Positions 60,915-64,000 of a stretch of 64,000 bases of DNA are shown piece after piece (position 1 is the stretch's first letter; every line of letters begins with the position of its first letter). The stretch lies in contig CAVPOO010000021.1 in NCBI GenBank assembly GCA_963707015.1, positions 1-64,000 on the forward strand. Reading direction: 5' to 3'. The notes below the pieces were generated by a model. The model ran no database searches, was not told the DNA's origin, and saw only the letters and a program-made list of their open reading frames with translations. This DNA comes from CAVPOO01 sp963707015 (GTDB lineage Bacteria > Pseudomonadota > Gammaproteobacteria > Thiohalobacterales > Thiohalobacteraceae). Position numbers and translations under genes: made by a program.

Positions 60915-62174
60915 TTACTCCCTCTCGTAAACCGGAAATCTTTTGCCTATCTCCAGCACTTTCTCGCGCAGCTGAGCCTGAAGGGCCTGGTTGTCGATAT
61001 CATCCAGTATGTCGCAGATCCAGCCAGCCAGTTCGCGGGCTTCAGCTTCCCTGAATCCCCGCGTTGTCATCGCCGGCGTACCGATGCGGATACCGCTCGT
61101 CACAAAGGGCGATTGGGGGTCGTTGGGTACGGCGTTCTTGTTGACGGTGATATTGGCATTTCCCAGTGCGGCATCCGCCTGTTTCCCCGTTACACCCTTG
61201 TCGATCAAATCGACCAGGAACAGGTGATCATCCGTACCCCCGGAGACGACCTTGTAGCCGCGCTGCATCATGGCCTCGGCCATGGCCCTGGCGTTGGCCA
61301 GTACCTGCGCCTGGTAGGTCTTGAAATCCGGCTCCAGGGCCTCTTTGAACGCCACCGCCTTGGCGGCAATGACATGCATCAGTGGACCACCCTGGGTGCC
61401 GGGGAAGACCATTGAATTGAGCTTTTTCTCAATCTCGGGATTTGCCCTGGCCAGTATCAACCCGCCACGGGGTCCTCTCAAGGTCTTATGCGTGGTGGTG
61501 GTTGTGACATCCGCAATCTGCACCGGACTTGGATACAGACCGGCGGCTATGAGACCGGCCACATGGGCCATGTCGATAAACAGGTAGGCGCCAACCTCAT
61601 CGGCAATCTCGCGAAACCTGCCCCAATCCATGACGCGTGAATAGGCGGAAAAGCCGCCGACAATCATTCTGGGCCTGTGTTCGCGGGCCAGATCCGCGAT
61701 CTGGTCATAGTCCACAATCCCCGTATCCGAATCCAGGCCATATTGCACGGCGTTGAAGATCTTGCCGGAGAAATTGACCTTCGCGCCGTGAGTCAGGTGC
61801 CCCCCGTCGGCCAGGCTCATTCCCAGGATCGTGTCACCGGGTTTGAGCAAGGCAAGATACACCGCCGCATTGGCTTGCGAGCCCGAGTGGGGCTGAACAT
61901 TGGCGAAGTCCGCTCCAAACAGCTGCCTGGCACGATCGATCGCCAGTTGCTCGGCGATATCCACAAATTCGCAGCCACCATAGTAGCGCTTGGCCGGATA
62001 CCCCTCGGCGTACTTGTTAGTGAGCACCGAGCCCTGCGCCTCGAGCACACGCGGGCTGGCATAGTTTTCCGATGCAATCAGTTCGATGTGCTCTTCCTGC
62101 CGCCGCTGTTCACCCTGGATTGCCTTCCAGAGCTCCTCATCGAACCCGGCAATCGTCATATTTTTGCTGAACAT
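60915..62174 (-). CDS. glyA: Serine hydroxymethyltransferase
   Basis: PLP enzyme interconverting serine and glycine with tetrahydrofolate, the main source of one-carbon units. The PLP Lys is in VTTTTHKTLRGPRGGLILAR (about residue 230), the N-terminus has EEHIELIASENYASPRVLEAQGSVLTNKYAEGYPAKRYYGG, and HSGSQANAAVY is near 125. ATG 62174 with AGAGGTGAG upstream gives 419 aa. First gene of glyA-nrdR-ribD. Confidence 0.97.
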   Translation of the reverse strand: MFSKNMTIAGFDEELWKAIQGEQRRQEEHIELIASENYASPRVLEAQGSVLTNKYAEGYPAKRYYGGCEFVDIAEQLAIDRARQLFGADFANVQPHSGSQANAAVYLALLKPGDTILGMSLADGGHLTHGAKVNFSGKIFNAVQYGLDSDTGIVDYDQIADLAREHRPRMIVGGFSAYSRVMDWGRFREIADEVGAYLFIDMAHVAGLIAAGLYPSPVQIADVTTTTTHKTLRGPRGGLILARANPEIEKKLNSMVFPGTQGGPLMHVIAAKAVAFKEALEPDFKTYQAQVLANARAMAEAMMQRGYKVVSGGTDDHLFLVDLIDKGVTGKQADAALGNANITVNKNAVPNDPQSPFVTSGIRIGTPAMTTRGFREAEARELAGWICDILDDIDNQALQAQLREKVLEIGKRFPVYERE

Positions 62175-62368
62175 GCTCACCTCTGCCCACAAACCTGAAT
62201 GGATCGGCCTGCGCGATCCTGTCGAGAATGCGCAGGGATCTAAAAAGGGCATATGATACCGGATCTTGCATGCGCTTGCATAACGCAAGGTCGGCTGGGC
62301 GGGGCGGGCCTGACAGCCGGTTTTCCCGCTGGCGCCTGGCGAAACCGCGCCTTATAGTAAAGAAAAAC

Positions 62369-63316
62369 TCAGGACGACGCGTCCAGGAAGCTGCTCACCA
62401 CCGCCGTCCAGGCGGCCGCAAGGTTGTCGCGATTGTAGCCCCCTCCACCCAGCGCCGCCAGCCGTCCCTCACAGCACTCATCCGCGAGTGCGCAGAGGCG
62501 CCTGGCCGCATGGGCATGCGCCGCCGCAGAATAACGCAGATGCGTGATGGGATCGCCCGCGAGGCTGTCGGCGCCACACTGGAAGAGCACAAACTCCGGC
62601 CGGCCGCGACGGACGAAATCCTCCACCGCCTCCCAGACTTCAAAGAAGGCGTCATCATCCGCCTCCGGCGGCATGGGCACGTTGAGCTTGGTGCCCTGCG
62701 CCGCGCCGGTACCAGTTTCTTCCCGCGCACCTGTGCCGGGATAGAGATAACGCCCGTCCTCGTGCATATCGGCAAAGATCATATCGGGATCGTTCTCGAA
62801 AGCGTAGAACACGCCATCGCCGTGATGGGCATCGATGTCCACATAGGCAACCCGCCGCAGTCCATGCACCTTGCGCAGGGTCTCAATCGCCACGCCACAG
62901 TCGTTGAAGACACAGAAGCCCGCCGCGCCGTCACGACGGGCGTGATGTAAGCCGGCAATGGGAACGAACACCCGCCGACAGCGCCCCTCAAGAATCTTCT
63001 GCACCCCGTCGAGCACACTGCCAACAACACAGGAGGCCGCCTCGAACACCCCCGGGAACGCGGGCGTATCACCGTAGTCCAGATAGCCTGCGCCGGTACG
63101 TGACTGAATCCGGACCCGCTCGACATACTCGGGGTGGTGAAACCGTTCGATGGCTTCGGCCGGTGCCTGAACCGGATCACAGACGGTCACCCGGGAATCA
63201 AGCCCCAGTTCACGGGCGCGGTCCCAGAACCGGTCCATGCGGTCCGGCCCAAAGGGATGTCCGTGACCGAATCCGTAACGTGCAAGTGCGTCGCCTATGT
63301 AGACGCAGACTGACAT
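62369..63316 (-). CDS. AcuC/HDAC-family deacetylase
   Basis: Zinc-dependent deacetylase of the histone deacetylase superfamily, 315 aa. The active-site His pair is in AGLHHARRDGAAGFCVFND, the zinc ligands in DIDAHHGDGV and QCGADSLAGDP, and the glycine loop in LGGGGYNRDN. ATG 63316 has GGGGAGG upstream. Bacterial members act on acetoin metabolism (AcuC), polyamines or protein lysines. The sequence alone does not tell which, and the neighbours (glyA and an unknown gene) give no substrate hint. Confidence 0.9.
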   Translation of the reverse strand: MSVCVYIGDALARYGFGHGHPFGPDRMDRFWDRARELGLDSRVTVCDPVQAPAEAIERFHHPEYVERVRIQSRTGAGYLDYGDTPAFPGVFEAASCVVGSVLDGVQKILEGRCRRVFVPIAGLHHARRDGAAGFCVFNDCGVAIETLRKVHGLRRVAYVDIDAHHGDGVFYAFENDPDMIFADMHEDGRYLYPGTGAREETGTGAAQGTKLNVPMPPEADDDAFFEVWEAVEDFVRRGRPEFVLFQCGADSLAGDPITHLRYSAAAHAHAARRLCALADECCEGRLAALGGGGYNRDNLAAAWTAVVSSFLDASS

Positions 63317-63412
63317 AGTCGGGGCCTCCCCTTGAAAACCACACCGGGCTGCCGCTCCCGGTACCGATTGCAGTATATTAGCAGCACCCCCGACCACCCA
63401 AATCAGGCCGAC

Positions 63413-64000
63413 ATGGACAGACAGACACAGGACGCACACCAGAAGGCGCTTACGTTGAATCTCGACACGAGCATATACGGAACGATCGCGGAAATCGGCG
63501 CCGGTCAGGAGACAGCCCGATGGTTCTTCAAGGTCGGCGGCGCGGCGGGCACCATTGCCAAGGCCATGTCGGCATACGACATGACGTTCAGCGACTCAAT
63601 CTATGGACGCTCGCCACGATATGTCAGCCGTGAACGCCTGCAGGCGATGCTCGATCACGAATATGACCTCATAATCGAGCGCCTGGGCGCGGCACGTGGC
63701 GCACACACCACATTTTTCGCGTTTGCCAATACCGTTGCCGCACGCAGTTTCACCCGCATTCAGGAGGGTGACGGCTGGCTGGGCATCCGTTTCCAGACCC
63801 GGCCGGAAGAGGTGCCTTCCCAGATTGACCTGCATGTGCGTCTGCAGGGCCGGGAAAATATCCAGGATCAGGAGACCCTGGGGCTGCTCGGTCTCAACCT
63901 GATTTACGGGGCCATGCGCCTGCACAGCGATCCACCGGCACTGCTCAAATCACTCCTTGACGGTCTCAACACCACACTGTTCGAGATTGACATGGTCGAT
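63413..64000 (+). CDS. Unknown protein, 5' part only
   Basis: An open frame from ATG 63413 to the window end (196 codons, no stop), divergent from the deacetylase. It starts MDRQTQDAHQKALTLNLD, then IYGTIAEIGAGQETARWFFKVGGAAGTIAKAMSAYDM and FSDSIYG. It has no signal peptide or membrane helix in this part. The G-rich AEIGAGQE and VGGAAGT stretches look like nucleotide or cofactor loops but do not match a motif I can name. I recall similar conserved sequences of uncertain annotation and give no function. Codon use matches the neighbours. Confidence 0.8.
   Translation, partial: MDRQTQDAHQKALTLNLDTSIYGTIAEIGAGQETARWFFKVGGAAGTIAKAMSAYDMTFSDSIYGRSPRYVSRERLQAMLDHEYDLIIERLGAARGAHTTFFAFANTVAARSFTRIQEGDGWLGIRFQTRPEEVPSQIDLHVRLQGRENIQDQETLGLLGLNLIYGAMRLHSDPPALLKSLLDGLNTTLFEIDMVD

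Noticed and set aside
1..64000. CRISPR array, prophage, toxin-antitoxin or defence island
   Set aside because: No direct-repeat/spacer array, phage genes, cas genes or known defence domains were found; nearly all genes are core functions.

Overview
The window is a gene-dense, GC-rich piece of bacterial chromosome carrying almost only core genes. Gene content and order point to a gammaproteobacterium. Examples are yfgM-bamB-der, pilW-rodZ-hisS, the complete cysE-iscRSUA-hscBA-fdx-iscX cluster, the beta-lysylation type of EF-P pathway (epmA, efp, epmB), a FimX-type pilus regulator, and nrdR-ribD-ribE-ribB-ribH-nusB-thiL-pgpA. I see no rRNA, tRNA, CRISPR array, prophage or full insertion sequence. 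The genus cannot be fixed from sequence alone; a Chromatiales/Ectothiorhodospirales-like lineage is a guess.

Layout. 1-5800: guaB-guaA (purine synthesis, minus strand), divergent from xseA and an M23 peptidase; a heptanucleotide repeat cluster lies between the last two. 5800-8100: an OprD-type porin and an orphan solute-binding lipoprotein. 8250-16340: a long minus-strand run for envelope, translation and nucleotide functions (der, bamB, yfgM, hisS, rodZ, pilW, rlmN, ndk), interrupted by a second heptamer array. 16550-24420: the full ISC iron-sulfur assembly cluster with cysE and trmJ, a perfect IscR-type operator, a MITE-like palindrome at the fdx stop codon, and a codon-usage patch over iscS. 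24440-28020: an Mce/MlaE-type lipid ABC transporter. 28065-31160: epmA, efp and epmB.

31300-41150 is a signalling neighbourhood: an uncharacterised 610-aa protein with a PilZ-like end, a GNAT acetyltransferase, a FimX orthologue with degenerate c-di-GMP domains, a DUF1015 protein, HtpX, a membrane adenylate cyclase and a repeat-containing lipoprotein. 41260-45700: topoisomerase IV (parE, parC). 45740-49000: a CNP1-like protein, then rubrerythrin, an Fe-S oxidoreductase and DUF3501 as one probable operon behind a palindromic operator. 49165-53530 (plus strand): xseB-ispA-dxs (isoprenoid precursors), then queD-folE2 (deazapurine path). 53525-62175 (minus): retropepsin-like protease, pgpA, thiL, nusB, the riboflavin genes, nrdR and glyA, with a 44-bp perfect palindrome at the ribE stop. 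The window closes with an AcuC/HDAC-like deacetylase and the 5' part of an unknown plus-strand gene.

I did not find a clearly new multi-gene defence or metabolic system. The most interesting items are the FimX-linked unknown protein, the small palindromic and repeat elements placed at stop codons, the iscS codon-usage patch and the operator of the rubrerythrin cluster.
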